A DNA stretch of 50,157 nucleotides from NCBI GenBank assembly GCA_040507985.1, contig JBEVNR010000022.1, positions 1 to 50,157 on the forward strand, in the 5' to 3' direction. Positions 1-9,252 of the stretch are shown here, piece by piece. Source of the stretch: JBEVNR01 sp040507985 (lineage in GTDB: Bacteria > Pseudomonadota > Alphaproteobacteria > Rickettsiales > UBA6187). The position numbers and the translations under genes were made by a program. The notes beneath the pieces were generated by a model, which saw only the letters and a program-made list of their open reading frames with translations, did not search any database and was not told the origin of the DNA. Each line of letters begins with the position of its first letter. Within the stretch, counting starts at the first letter, position 1.

Positions 1-165
1 TTCCGCCATTTCCTTGCGAGGCTTCGACGCAAAACAAAATGCTACAGCAAATGCAAAAAAATGCTCGAATATTCCGTTAAGCTCCTTATGGCCAAAAGAA
101 ACGGTACGTTAGCTATATTAGGTTAGCAATGCCGAAATTTTATAAAAAAATTACGTAGACACCCC

Positions 166-613
166 ATGTTTGAAACTTCTTTGATGCCAGCGCTTATCCA
201 TTACCAACAAGCATTAGAAGCGTCGGAGTATGATAGCGCAATAACAAGAATGTGGTCTGCACTAGAAAGACTTACCTTTACCTCAAAATTGCCTGCCAAA
301 GTATACTATTCAAAGAATTATGCCAATTTTTAATGAAGAAGAAGGGAATATAGTTGAAGCTCAAATGAAAGCAATTTCTGATTATAGGAATGCCAGCGTT
401 CATCTGGGAGAATCCGACGAATTTTCTTTCTCTATAATTCAGAGATGTAAGTACTATTTTGAGCGAATGTTATTCTTTTGTCTTGATAAAAAATCAGGAA
501 TAAGATGTCGTGAAGATATGGAAGGGTTATCCTATACTCCTAATTCTTCTGTGGAGATTAAGCATAAAATTCATCTGCTTCAAAAGCGGCTTCTTTTATT
601 GGAAAATAAATAA
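166..613 (+). pseudogene. HEPN (Apea-like) domain protein, frameshifted remnant
   Basis: Two overlapping frames appear to be one broken gene. The frame from ATG 166 to the stop at 331-333 encodes 55 residues with a typical HEPN first helix (ALIHYQQALEASEYDSAITR). The frame from about 302 to 613 carries on with DYRNASVHLG, which fits the HEPN R-x4-H signature (Arg-Asn-x3-His). The frames overlap near 285-333, so a small indel lies there. HEPN domains of this kind are often RNases in toxin-antitoxin or phage-defence systems; the activity here is inferred only from the motif. The patch is much more AT-rich than the helicase remnant that follows directly, which suggests a recombination joint near 614-655. 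No clear RBS or promoter is seen in 1-165, which holds only short ORFs. Confidence 0.5.
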
Positions 614-645
614 GGCCGTCTATAATATATCCGTTGTAGGAACCC

Positions 646-2043
646 TTGACCGGCCGAAAGAATACGGCGTGCTGGCGCGGGAACTGCAAAAAAAGATGCG
701 CCACAAGCCCGTGCGCGAGCTAATCGGCGAAATGGGGGAGGCGCTGACCTCCCTCACGCCCTGCCTGCTGATGAGTCTTCTCTCCGTGTCGCAATTTCTG
801 CCGGCGGAAGGACGCCTCTTCGATCTCGTCGTATTTGACGAAGCCTCGCAAATCGCGGTATGGGACGGCGTGGGGGCGGTGGCGCGGGGCAAGAACGTCA
901 TCGTCGTCGGCGATCCTAAACAGATGCCGCCGACGAATTTCTTCAGCCGCGCCGCCGACGGCGACGATAGCGACGACGAATCCGGCCATTCCGACGATTT
1001 AGAAAGCATTCTGGACGAAGCGCTCGCCGCCGGCATGAAGCCTAATCGCCTTCTCCAACCATCGTTATTATAAGGGGGAACTCGTCACCTATCCTTCCTC
1101 CGAAACGAGGGCGAGCGCCGTTTCCTTTGTCAAGGTAGAGGGAGAGTATCAGCGCGGGAAGGGACGCACCAATCCCGAAGAAGCGAAAGCCGTGGTCAGA
1201 GAGGTCATTCGGCGTCTGGGCGATCCGAGCCTGAATTCCGACAGCATCGGCGTCGTTACCCTAAATTCCGAGCAGCAGCGGCTGATCGACAATTTGTTGG
1301 ACGACGAACGCCGCAAGAATCCCGATCTGGAGCGTTTCTTCGGCGAGGACGCGGGCGAGCCGGTATTCGTCAAAAATCTTGAGACGGTACAAGGCGACCA
1401 GCGAGACGTTATTCTCCTTAGCGTCGCGTATGGTCCGGATACGCCGGGAGCGAAGACGATGTCCATGAATTTCGGCCCGTTAAACCGCAAGGGAGGCAAG
1501 CGACGGCTCAACGTCGCCATTACCCGCGCGACTTCCGAAATGACGATCTTCGCTAGCTTCGATCCGTCGATGATCGATCTAAGCCACACCTCTGCGACAG
1601 CCGTTCGCGACCTTAAGCATTATCTGGAATTCGCGCAGCGCGGCCCTGTGGCGCTAGGAGAGGCCGTGTTAAGCGTCGGCGGCGTCGATAGCTTCGATTC
1701 CGACTTCGAAGAGGCCGTCGCCGAAGGCCTGCGCCGCAAAGGTTGGGAAGTCCGCACACAAATCGGCGTATCCAAGTTCCGCATCGATTTAGGGATCGTG
1801 CATCCCGACCGTCCGGGAAATTTTCTGGCGGGCGTAGAATGCGACGGGGCGACCTACCGCAGCTCTCCCTCCGCGCGGGACAGAGATCGCGTGCGGCATG
1901 CCGTCTTGGAGAGTCTCGGTTGGACGCTCGTGCGGATATGGTCGACGGATTACTGGATCGATCCAGCAAGAACCATTGAAAACGCAAATATAAGGCTGAC
2001 CGCCTTGCTGGAGGAGGATCGAAAGGGGACGCAAGCAGCTTGA
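646..2043 (+). pseudogene. Large SF1 helicase with C-terminal Vsr-like nuclease, 3' remnant with internal deletion/frameshift
   Basis: The first frame (about 646-1050) shows superfamily 1 helicase Walker B (VVFDEASQI) and motif III (VVGDPKQMPPTNFF). At 1050/1051 the frame shifts: the upstream frame runs to a stop at 1071-1073, while homologous sequence resumes one frame over at FSNHRYYKGELVTYP. Family members have about a dozen residues here (a WHYRSRHE-type motif), so a short out-of-frame deletion is likely. The second frame holds motif V (LETVQGDQRDVI), motif VI (RRLNVAITRA) and a C-terminal PD-(D/E)xK nuclease like the MTES_1575/Vsr type (FRIDLGIV then AGVECDGATY). The N-terminal half and helicase motif I are absent. 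The order matches the 3' part of DUF4011-helicase-Vsr proteins reported as antiphage genes (Hhe); that assignment is from memory of the architecture. The 283-codon piece from ATG 1192 could still be translated. Confidence 0.72.
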
Positions 2044-2408
2044 GCGGGAAGGCAGGAAAACTCGCCGTCTACGCAGATTTTGGACGGAAATAGGGGGCGC
2101 GGATAATCGCGTTCCGTTCCGCTTGCCGTTCTTATTTTTCAGCCATGCCTGATGACGAACGGTCGCTCGCCATGACGGAGTTCCGCGTAACGTCATCCCC
2201 AATTAGAGCGAATAAGCTATTAGTAGGCCATTCGCCATCTTAAAGGATAGCGACTTGGGAATTCCGCAAACAAAGCGGTCCCTTGGCAGTTCATTCAGTG
2301 TGTCAGGATTGTGCCGCGCATTTGTCAAAACCAAGCAAAAAAGACGGTTTGCGGCAGATTTTTGCGGGGAAGATTTTTGAGGAAAACCCTAGAGGTTCTA
2401 GGAAAAAT
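2044..2408. other. Intergenic stretch between helicase remnant and initiator tRNA
   Basis: I see no convincing gene here. ORFs that cross this stretch run into or over the tRNA and lack family-like sequence. No strong terminator follows the helicase remnant. The tRNA on the minus strand would be transcribed towards this stretch, so its 3' trailer lies here. Confidence 0.5.
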
Positions 2409-2485
<77 letters not shown>

Positions 2486-2716
2486 TTACATGCATGAAAC
2501 CAGTATCCAAAAAATGACGTCATGTCAAGAAAAAAATCTTGAACGTAATTTTCCATGGGTCGGGTACAAACCTTCGCCTTTAGGTAAGGATTTGGATTTT
2601 TTTGCGCGCCGTCCGCCGGCTTATCGAAAAGCTCGTATCCCCCGGATTGCGCAAATCCAATTTATCTTTTAAGAAACGCTCTTCAGTTTTTTATCGCTTC
2701 ATCTTCGAGATGCGGC

Positions 2717-2744
2717 TAGACACGCCATAAGAATAGCTTATGAT
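2717..2744 (+). promoter_or_regulatory. Probable sigma-70 promoter of aspS
   Basis: A TAGACA -35 box (2717-2722) and a TATGAT -10 box (2739-2744) are separated by 16 bp. The predicted transcript starts near 2751, about 23 nt before the aspS ATG. Confidence 0.5.
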
Positions 2745-2773
2745 GGCAAAACATTTTCATCCGGAACGACAAT

Positions 2774-4579
2774 ATGGCCGACGCCCACCCCTATCGCACC
2801 CACCGATGCGGCGCGCTCCGCCGCGAGCATGTCGGACGAGAGACGCGCCTGTCCGGGTGGATTCACCGCAAGCGCGACCACGGCAACGTGCTTTTCATCG
2901 ATCTGCGCGACGAAAGCGGCTTGACGCAAATCGTCGTGCCGGCAGACTCAGAGTTTTTGGAACATGCCGCGCGGCTGCGTTTTGAAAGCGTCATTACCGT
3001 CGAGGGCGTTGTGCTGGCGCGCTCCGGCGATACCGTCAACGCCGAACTTCCCACCGGCGAAATAGAGGTGGAGCTTAAAAACTTGCGTGTCTTGTCCGAA
3101 GCCGAGACGCTACCCATACAAGTAAACAGCGACAAGCAATTTCCCGAAGACACGCGGCTGCGTTACCGATTTTTAGATTTGCGGCGCGACAAGCTGCATA
3201 ACAACATCCTCATGCGATCAAAGGTGATTAAACGCATTCGCGAATTGATGCATGAACAAGGCTTCACCGAGATTCAAACGCCGATATTGACCGCCTCGTC
3301 GCCCGAGGGCGCGCGCGATTTCGTGGTGCCCAGCCGCATGCATCCCGGAAAATTCTACGCCCTGCCGCAAGCGCCCCAGCAATTCAAGCAATTGCTCATG
3401 TGTTCCGGCTTTGACCGCTATTTTCAAATCGCTCCGTGTTTTCGCGACGAAGACGCCCGCGCCGACCGCTCTCCGGGAGAATTCTACCAACTCGACATGG
3501 AGCTTTCCTTTTCCACGCAAGCGGAGATTTTTGCCTGCACCGAGCACGTGGTCGGCACGATCTTCCGAGAATTTTCGCAAGGAAAAACCGTGAGCACAGC
3601 GCCGTTCCCGCACATTACCTACGACGACGCCATGCTTAAATATGGCTGCGACAAGCCGGACTTGCGCAATCCCATCGCGCTTTGCGACGCGAGCGATATT
3701 TTCCGCGATTCGGGATTCTCCATCTTCGCCAATCTGGTAAAAGGCGGCGGACACGTGCGCGCCATTCCCGCGCCCGGCGCCGCCGAGCAGCCGCGCAGCT
3801 TCTTCGATAAAAAAATCGCTTTCGCGCAATCTGTCGGCGCCAAAGGGTTGGCCTATATCGCCTTCGACGAAAACGGCGCCGGCAAAGGGCCGATCGCCAA
3901 ATTTTTGAACGAGGAACAAATTTCTACACTTAAACGCGACGCCGGCCTAAAACCCGGCGACGCCGTCTTTTTCGCCTCCGGAAGCTACGCAGAAGCCGGC
4001 GCGATCGCCGGCGAGGTGCGCAAGCAACTGGGCGAAGATTTAGAACTGAACGAAAAAGACGCCTATCGCTTTTGCTGGATCGTCGATTTCCCCTATTTCG
4101 AATGGAACGACGACGAGAAACGCATCGATTTCAGCCACAACCCCTTCTCCATGCCGCAAGGCGGGTTAGAGGCGCTCGAAAAAGCCGATACAAAAGAAAA
4201 ACTGCTCGCGATCAAGGCGTTTCAATATGACGTGGTGTGCAACGGCATCGAGCTTTCGAGCGGCGCCATCCGTAACCATTTGCCGGAATTGATGTATAAG
4301 GCGTTCGGCATATGCGGCTACGCGAGGGAGAAGGTGGACGAAAATTTCGGCGGCATGATACGCGCCTTCACCTACGGCGCCCCTCCCCACGGCGGCATTG
4401 CCCCCGGCATTGACCGCATGGTGATGCTGCTGGCGGACGAGCCGAACATCCGCGAGGTGGTGGCCTTCCCCATGAACCAAAAAGCGGAGGATATTTTGAT
4501 GGGCGCCCCCTGTGCCATCGAAGACCGCCGCTTGCAGGAACTCCATCTGCGGTGCGTGCCGCCGATAAAAAGCACGTAA
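2774..4579 (+). CDS. aspS: Aspartyl-tRNA synthetase
   Basis: This cytoplasmic class II synthetase charges tRNA-Asp with aspartate using ATP. The 601-residue length is normal for a bacterial AspRS. Residues 1-110 look like the N-terminal OB-fold anticodon-binding domain (SGWIHRKRDHGNVLFIDLRD). The catalytic core has motif 2 (FRDEDARADRSPGEFYQLD), the bacterial GAD insertion domain in between (about residues 300-420), and motif 3 (GGIAPGIDRMVMLL) near the C-terminus. The RSPGEFYQLD form of motif 2 is common in alphaproteobacteria. Whether it is discriminating or also charges tRNA-Asn cannot be told here. Start at ATG 2774 matches the family N-terminus. It stands alone, with a promoter-like sequence just upstream. 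Confidence 0.97.
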   Translation: MADAHPYRTHRCGALRREHVGRETRLSGWIHRKRDHGNVLFIDLRDESGLTQIVVPADSEFLEHAARLRFESVITVEGVVLARSGDTVNAELPTGEIEVELKNLRVLSEAETLPIQVNSDKQFPEDTRLRYRFLDLRRDKLHNNILMRSKVIKRIRELMHEQGFTEIQTPILTASSPEGARDFVVPSRMHPGKFYALPQAPQQFKQLLMCSGFDRYFQIAPCFRDEDARADRSPGEFYQLDMELSFSTQAEIFACTEHVVGTIFREFSQGKTVSTAPFPHITYDDAMLKYGCDKPDLRNPIALCDASDIFRDSGFSIFANLVKGGGHVRAIPAPGAAEQPRSFFDKKIAFAQSVGAKGLAYIAFDENGAGKGPIAKFLNEEQISTLKRDAGLKPGDAVFFASGSYAEAGAIAGEVRKQLGEDLELNEKDAYRFCWIVDFPYFEWNDDEKRIDFSHNPFSMPQGGLEALEKADTKEKLLAIKAFQYDVVCNGIELSSGAIRNHLPELMYKAFGICGYAREKVDENFGGMIRAFTYGAPPHGGIAPGIDRMVMLLADEPNIREVVAFPMNQKAEDILMGAPCAIEDRRLQELHLRCVPPIKST

Positions 4580-4618
4580 AGCGACGTTCCGATAAGGCGT
4601 CTTCGTTATGCAGAGTTG

Positions 4619-5827
4619 TCACGCTCCCATTGCGCGGCGAACCAGAAGGCGCTTCACCGGCGTTATTCGGTTGAGCGCCGCCATACCGGCTTGACGCAGA
4701 AAGCGCGCCGAGGGGGACGACAGGGCGAAAAGCGCGTTGAGTCCATGGGTGACGGCGATAAGTTCCATTGCGTCCCGCCGGCGCAACGCCTCAAACCGCG
4801 AAAATTCGGCGGCGCTGACGAGCGGTAGGCCGGTCCGGCGGCGCACGTTCAGCATGTCAAATAACAACTCCACTCCACGCAATCCTAGATTGAATCCTTG
4901 CCCCGCCAAGGGATGGATGCCGTGCGCGGCGTCGCCGATAAGAACGGCGCCTCCTTTGGCATAACGTTTGGCATGGACAAGAAAGAGGGGATAGGCGGCC
5001 TTGCGGTAGACTTCCGTCACCTCGCCCGTATAATTCCCCAAGCGCAGGTTAAGTTCGGAGAGAAACTCGCCCTCCGGCAAGGCGAGATAGCGTTCGGCGT
5101 CGTCGCTTCGCGTCGTCCATACGACGCCCGAGACGTGGGGATCGCGCATGGGCAGCGACGCGAAAGGCCCTTCGGGCAGGAAGAGTTCCAGCGCCGTTTT
5201 ATCGTGCTCTTCCTCGTGCTTGACGGTGCAGATAATCGCGGTTTGGCGATAATCGTGGCGGCGGGCCGGAATGCCCAGCATATCGCGCAGGCTAGAGCGT
5301 CTTCCGTCGGAAATCAACGCGACGTCGGCATGAAAAATCTCTCCGCTTTCCGTCCTTATCGATACAGGGCCGGCGTTCGGAGCGTCCAGCGCCGACACTT
5401 TCGCATGGTAGCGCACCGTTAGGTTTTTCGCCTCCGCCATGCGTCGGCGCAATCCCGCGAGCAAGGCGGCGTTGGGCGCCATGTACCCCATGGGCTCGTC
5501 GCCGCATAACGCGGATCCGTAATCTAAAAAACCGCGAGAGTCGCCTTCCGACGTGCGAATGCGGCGAATCTCCCCGGCATACGGCGCCACGTGGCGCCAT
5601 ACGCCTATCTTGTCTAAAAAACGCGCGGCGCCGTGAGCCACCGCTCCGGTGCGGGCGTCTTCCTTATGCGCGTCGTCGGGATTCAGGTCGAACGACGGAG
5701 GATTCGCCCCCGCTTCGAGCGCAAGGCACTCTATTCCCGCCGCGTCCATTGCGCAGGCGGCAGCCGATCCGATAAGGCCGCCGCCAACGACGACGACGGG
5801 AACGCGTTGTATCGCTTGATTTTCCAT
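4619..5827 (-). CDS. UbiH/COQ6-family FAD-dependent monooxygenase
   Basis: A 402-residue flavoprotein hydroxylase of the UbiH/UbiF/VisC/COQ6 family, whose members hydroxylate the aromatic ring during ubiquinone synthesis. The N-terminal dinucleotide-binding motif is PVVVVGGGLIGSAAACAMDA, the middle DG-type motif is ALISDGRRSSLRDMLGI, and the C-terminal FAD-binding GD motif is VLIGDAAHGIHPLAGQGFNL. The ring position it acts on cannot be read from sequence. A TTG start at 5836 is possible, but ATG 5827 has a GGAC-type ribosome site close upstream and matches the family start. metF lies 57 bp upstream on the same strand, so the two may be cotranscribed. Confidence 0.9.
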   Translation of the reverse strand: MENQAIQRVPVVVVGGGLIGSAAACAMDAAGIECLALEAGANPPSFDLNPDDAHKEDARTGAVAHGAARFLDKIGVWRHVAPYAGEIRRIRTSEGDSRGFLDYGSALCGDEPMGYMAPNAALLAGLRRRMAEAKNLTVRYHAKVSALDAPNAGPVSIRTESGEIFHADVALISDGRRSSLRDMLGIPARRHDYRQTAIICTVKHEEEHDKTALELFLPEGPFASLPMRDPHVSGVVWTTRSDDAERYLALPEGEFLSELNLRLGNYTGEVTEVYRKAAYPLFLVHAKRYAKGGAVLIGDAAHGIHPLAGQGFNLGLRGVELLFDMLNVRRRTGLPLVSAAEFSRFEALRRRDAMELIAVTHGLNALFALSSPSARFLRQAGMAALNRITPVKRLLVRRAMGA

Positions 5828-5884
5828 GCCGTCCAAATTATCACGGGGTAACGTCGCGCGCCACTTAAAAAACGTCGCGCGCCT

Positions 5885-6760
5885 TTAGCGTTGCAGCAGG
5901 CGACGCCACACGCTTTCCGTCGGATCGGCTTTGTTCAGGCAATAAAAATGGAATTGGGAGACGCCCCGTTCATGCAGAAACATGCATTGCGACAGCGCGA
6001 CCTCCACGGCGGCGGCGCGCGCCTCCGCCTCGTTCTTTACCGATAGGAATAGGGTTTCCATCTCTTTTGGCATCGTCGCTCCGCACCGATCGGCGAAACG
6101 TTTTAGGCCGGCGAAGTCGCGTATCGGCATGATGCCGGGAACGATCGGCTTATCTATTCCCGCCGCCAGGCAGGCGTCCATAAACCGCAGGATCGTCTCG
6201 CCGTTAAAACAAAATTGCGTGATGGCGCGCGCGGCGCCCGCATCCAACTTTTCTTTGAGAAATGCGACGTCATCCTCCGGCGACGGCGCTTCGGGATGCG
6301 TTTCGGGAAACGCCGCCACGCTTATGTCGAAATCATGCGTTTCCTTTAGGGCGGCCACCAATTCCGCCGTGTGGCAAAATCCTTCGGGATGGGGGCGGAA
6401 CGGCGTCTCCATGTTGGGCATGTCGCCGCGCAGGGCCACCAACCTCTCGACGCCGGCCCCTTTATGCTCTTCCGCCAGACGCAAGATCGAGGCTTTGTCT
6501 TGCCCCACGCAGGTAATGTGGGCGGCTGCCGGCACGCCGAAAAGCGCTTGCAGGTCACGGGCGGTTTTCGCCGTCATGTCCCTCGTGCCGCCGCCGGCGC
6601 CGTAAGTGACGGAAAAAAAATCCGGCGCAAACGCGGCAAGGCGCTTCGCCGCGTCATAAACTCCCGCGCCTTCGTCGCTGCGCTTGGGAGGAAAAAACTC
6701 CGCCGACACGCGAAGGTTCGCTTTCTTTTCTGTGAAACGATCAACGGAGGAGTCAGGCAT
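5885..6760 (-). CDS. metF: Methylenetetrahydrofolate reductase (MetF type)
   Basis: A 291-residue TIM-barrel flavoenzyme that reduces 5,10-methylene-THF to 5-methyl-THF, the methyl donor for methionine synthesis. Recognisable family stretches are SAEFFPPK near the N-terminus (catalytic Glu in the EFFPP segment), FFSVTYGAGGGTRDMT, LVALRGDMP and FCFNGETILRFMDAC, and PIVPGIMPI. The length fits the bacterial catalytic-domain-only form. The start at ATG 6760 gives a plausible N-terminus, although the ribosome site is weak. Together with folD (27485-28357) it covers two steps of one-carbon metabolism in the window. Confidence 0.95.
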   Translation of the reverse strand: MPDSSVDRFTEKKANLRVSAEFFPPKRSDEGAGVYDAAKRLAAFAPDFFSVTYGAGGGTRDMTAKTARDLQALFGVPAAAHITCVGQDKASILRLAEEHKGAGVERLVALRGDMPNMETPFRPHPEGFCHTAELVAALKETHDFDISVAAFPETHPEAPSPEDDVAFLKEKLDAGAARAITQFCFNGETILRFMDACLAAGIDKPIVPGIMPIRDFAGLKRFADRCGATMPKEMETLFLSVKNEAEARAAAVEVALSQCMFLHERGVSQFHFYCLNKADPTESVWRRLLQR

Positions 6761-6986
6761 GAACGGCGCGTCACTCTAATTTAAAAATGACGCATACTAT
6801 AAAGCAAACCGCTTTCGACGCAACGGAGGAATGCGCGATTTTTCGCCCGGACGGCAGGCCGTCTATCCCTGATTTTTTTGCTCTCTTACGTAAAGGCGCT
6901 TAAGGCGTGCGTCGAGATTGATTTTTCGTTAAAAAATCTTTGCGTCGCGGGTAACGCGGCAAGCCGCTAACAAAAAACATTCCTTT

Positions 6987-7469
6987 TCATGCGACGACGC
7001 CGGACGAAAAGGCGCCGCCCTTCGGTTTTCCGTAACCGGTCGCGTTATACCCGGAGCGGCGTTGCGCGGATTTTTCCATTCCTTTTTTAATGCCGTCGAG
7101 CAGCACGTGATGCACGCGCTTGGCTTTCATCAAATAAGACAAGGTTTCTTGCATCAACGTTTCCATGATTGAAAAAAGGCCGCGAATCTCGTTGCGTTTT
7201 TCGTCAGACACGCGCTCAAGCCATTGGGGTCTTTCGCGCATGATGCCGTTATACACCTGAATGTTGGCGATCAGCATGTTTTTAGGCTCGGCGAGATCGG
7301 CAAGTTCCATCACGCGCAGTTCCTTAAGCAACGCGATCTCTTTTTCCAGCACCGCTTTCGCCGCGATCAAATCGTGCAGCATGCCTTCCGGCCCGGCCTC
7401 GTACAGGCTCCTGATGCGTTCCCGCTCCTTGCGCGCCGCCTCTCCCGACTCTAAATGTATTACGTCCAT
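6987..7469 (-). CDS. FlgN-like flagellar export chaperone
   Basis: A 160-residue, mostly helical, charge-rich protein (ALLKELRVMELADLAEPKN, then SIMETLMQETLSYLMKAKRV) ending in a GYNATGYGK tail typical of alphaproteobacterial FlgN-like proteins. FlgN binds hook-associated proteins FlgK/FlgL in the cytoplasm before export. I chose ATG 7469: the upstream gene's TGA ends at 7471 and an AGAGGG ribosome site lies about 7 nt before the ATG, so the two genes are translationally coupled. A longer frame to 7523 would overlap the upstream gene. FlgN is poorly conserved, so the call rests on length, helical character, tail and neighbour. Confidence 0.7.
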   Translation of the reverse strand: MDVIHLESGEAARKERERIRSLYEAGPEGMLHDLIAAKAVLEKEIALLKELRVMELADLAEPKNMLIANIQVYNGIMRERPQWLERVSDEKRNEIRGLFSIMETLMQETLSYLMKAKRVHHVLLDGIKKGMEKSAQRRSGYNATGYGKPKGGAFSSGVVA

Positions 7470-7470
7470 G

Positions 7471-7914
7471 TCAGCGCCCTCTTTCCATAAGAAGTCTAGC
7501 GTTCCCCGGAGTGCGTTCTCCATAACTCGCCTTCCCTTGCGTATACTCGTTTACTATACGCCGCCTAAGCCCTATGCCTCCGCGATCGCTCCACGACTTC
7601 GCCAAGTCGTCGATATACATCGATCGATAGAAGTCATTTCCCTGCCCGCCGCCGTACAAATCGGAATCCTTTCCGTCCGGAAATGCCTGCTCAAGCATTT
7701 TTCGTAAGTAAAACGCTTCGAGATCCGCCGCCTGTTTATCGAGCGGAGACGATTTTTTCGGCGCCGGCCGTTGTTTTTCAGGCTTTCCCACGGCGCGGGA
7801 CGCCTTAAACGCGTTGTCCAGGCGGCGTTGCAGCGCCGTTTGCGCCGATGCGCCTTCGACAAGGGAAGCCGTGCACGCAGCATAGCACGCCAAGACATAA
7901 AAAAGCTTTAACAC
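7471..7914 (-). CDS. FlgJ-like rod-binding protein
   Basis: A 147-residue protein with a rod-binding (FlgJ N-terminal) domain in its C-terminal half: LEAFYLRKMLEQAFPDGKD, then YRSMYIDDLAKSWSDRGGIG. FlgJ helps assemble the periplasmic flagellar rod. The muramidase domain of enterobacterial FlgJ is missing, as is usual in alphaproteobacteria. The N-terminus (MLKLFYVLACYAACTASLVE) could act as a signal peptide, which would be odd for a rod cap protein exported by the flagellar system. The start is GTG 7914 with a weak ribosome site. The flgN-like gene follows after 1 nt. Confidence 0.72.
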   Translation of the reverse strand: MLKLFYVLACYAACTASLVEGASAQTALQRRLDNAFKASRAVGKPEKQRPAPKKSSPLDKQAADLEAFYLRKMLEQAFPDGKDSDLYGGGQGNDFYRSMYIDDLAKSWSDRGGIGLRRRIVNEYTQGKASYGERTPGNARLLMERGR

Positions 7915-8215
7915 GGCGACGCCTAAGTATATTTAAGGAATATATGGTAGGTTTATTTTCGGCGTTTAGTCCCACTTAATCTTATGGTACGGATTATATG
8001 GAAAAAGTTCCGGATTTTTGCCGTAATCTCGGATAATTTTATCGTAGGGCGAAACGAATTTCAAGGATTTCAGTTTTTGAGAAATTAGACGTCTTGCATA
8101 ACCCTACTATGCCGGGCGCCTGCGTCGTCCCGTCTGTCCTCGAATGCTCACGTACATCAGAGTACGCTGCGGTTACTTAAGGGCGTGTGGCTCCTAAAAA
8201 TTCCTCGAAAACTCT

Positions 8216-8232
8216 CGTTTCGCGTAAGTCCT
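8216..8232 (+). repeat. Right-end copy of the 141-bp TIR element
   Basis: CGTTTCGCGTAAGTCCT is identical to the right end of the complete element at 18183-18323. The about 90 bp upstream also match its right half (CTCGAAT, CTCACGTAC and AGTACGCTGCGGTT are shared). The left half of that element is missing here; instead the sequence runs into the TAGAC end at 8086. Confidence 0.75.
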
Positions 8233-8274
8233 AATTCAAAAGGCAAAGTCTAATTGAAATCGGCAACGGGGCTA

Positions 8275-8303
8275 TTGCCTTAGTCGTTTAACCGGGCTAT
8301 AAT
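8275..8303 (+). promoter_or_regulatory. Strong sigma-70-like promoter for the membrane ORFan
   Basis: TTGCCT (8275-8280), a 17-bp spacer and a perfect TATAAT (8298-8303). The transcript would start near 8310, leaving a leader of about 94 nt before ATG 8404. This suggests that the gene inside the IS-like unit is expressed. Confidence 0.6.
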
Positions 8304-8403
8304 CGGTAACATATCCTACTTCATCAATCCGTTTATTGATACTCCGTTATTTTCGGCACGCCCTTCCTCATCCGTTTTGTGAAAAGACCTGACGTTTTTT
8401 TCA

Positions 8404-9252
8404 ATGCCGGAATACGCTTCCGTACCGTCCGACGACGTTGAAAAGCTGTTGGAAAAGCACGGCGTCGGCGACACAACCTCAACCGAAGGTATGTCGGACG
8501 TCGAGCCTGAAGCAAACAAATACAAGGAATGCTTTCAATCTGTAATGATTGTTATGTTCCGGTTAGCGGCAGCTTGGTTCTGGCTAATGTTTATAGTCGG
8601 TTTGTTTGTGATTTTCGTCGGACTTTTTCGGCATATCTTGACGCCTTGGGCGCCGACTATGCGTGACGTTACTTGGGGAAAAGTGATCGTGCCAACCTAT
8701 GGGACGATTATAACGCCTCCGCTTAACGGCGAAGGCATGTCCGGCAAAGGATTTAAGGCATGCGTTCCTGCACCTTTAGAGGCATTTCCATTGTGCGTTG
8801 ACGTCGCTTGTCCCAACCCATGGAAAAACGGCGGAAACTCTCCGCATAACTGCAACGCTTACGTTACCGTCGTTGTGCCGGGCTATGCCCTAAATAACAA
8901 CGTTACGCTTATTATGGAGCAAGGCGATAACGACCGTAACGCTTCCGTCGTTGTTTCCGTTCATCCGCACCCTTCCGAAAACGTGACGTGCGAAGCGAAA
9001 GGCTACGACAAGGAATGCACGTATGCATTGTTCCCTCTTCATTATGCGGACTTTAACGCTAAGATAGAAGGAAGCGTCGCGGGGAACCTTTCCCTTGCCC
9101 CGTTGTTTGGCACGATGGAAGAATACGGACTAAAGTGGAAAGAACGTTCGCAGTCTATTAACAGATCTCTCAGGGAGATTTTCGCCGGAGTCGTTTTGTC
9201 GGTAATTGGATTGATCGGATCTTTTATCGGATTTTTAGGTAGCAAAGAATAA
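8404..9252 (+). CDS. Unknown protein with two transmembrane segments and a Cys-containing extracytoplasmic domain
   Basis: I do not recognise this 282-residue protein. It has an acidic N-terminal tail (about 40 residues), a strong membrane segment (MFRLAAAWFWLMFIVGLFVI, about residues 52-78), a central domain of about 170 residues, and a second membrane segment near the C-terminus (IFAGVVLSVIGLIGSFIGFL, about 257-278). The central domain contains several cysteines (ACVPAPLEAFPLCVDVACP, NCNAY, VTCEAKGYDKECTY) and Asn-rich stretches, so it probably sits outside the membrane with disulfides. Base composition is lower in GC than the housekeeping genes. No clear ribosome site precedes ATG 8404; ATG 8491 is an alternative. 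It is the only gene in the inverted-repeat unit 8086-9472 and has a good promoter. Confidence 0.6.
   Translation: MPEYASVPSDDVEKLLEKHGVGDTTSTEGMSDVEPEANKYKECFQSVMIVMFRLAAAWFWLMFIVGLFVIFVGLFRHILTPWAPTMRDVTWGKVIVPTYGTIITPPLNGEGMSGKGFKACVPAPLEAFPLCVDVACPNPWKNGGNSPHNCNAYVTVVVPGYALNNNVTLIMEQGDNDRNASVVVSVHPHPSENVTCEAKGYDKECTYALFPLHYADFNAKIEGSVAGNLSLAPLFGTMEEYGLKWKERSQSINRSLREIFAGVVLSVIGLIGSFIGFLGSKE

Noticed and set aside
3218..3919. 233-codon minus-strand frame inside aspS
   Set aside because: Shadow of the aspS codon pattern; no independent signals.
6855..6885. Terminator downstream of the flagellar pair
   Set aside because: GACGG-CAGG-CCGTC with a T-run nearby is on the plus strand, where no gene ends; the minus-strand hairpin near 6960 is only 4 bp. 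Neither is convincing.
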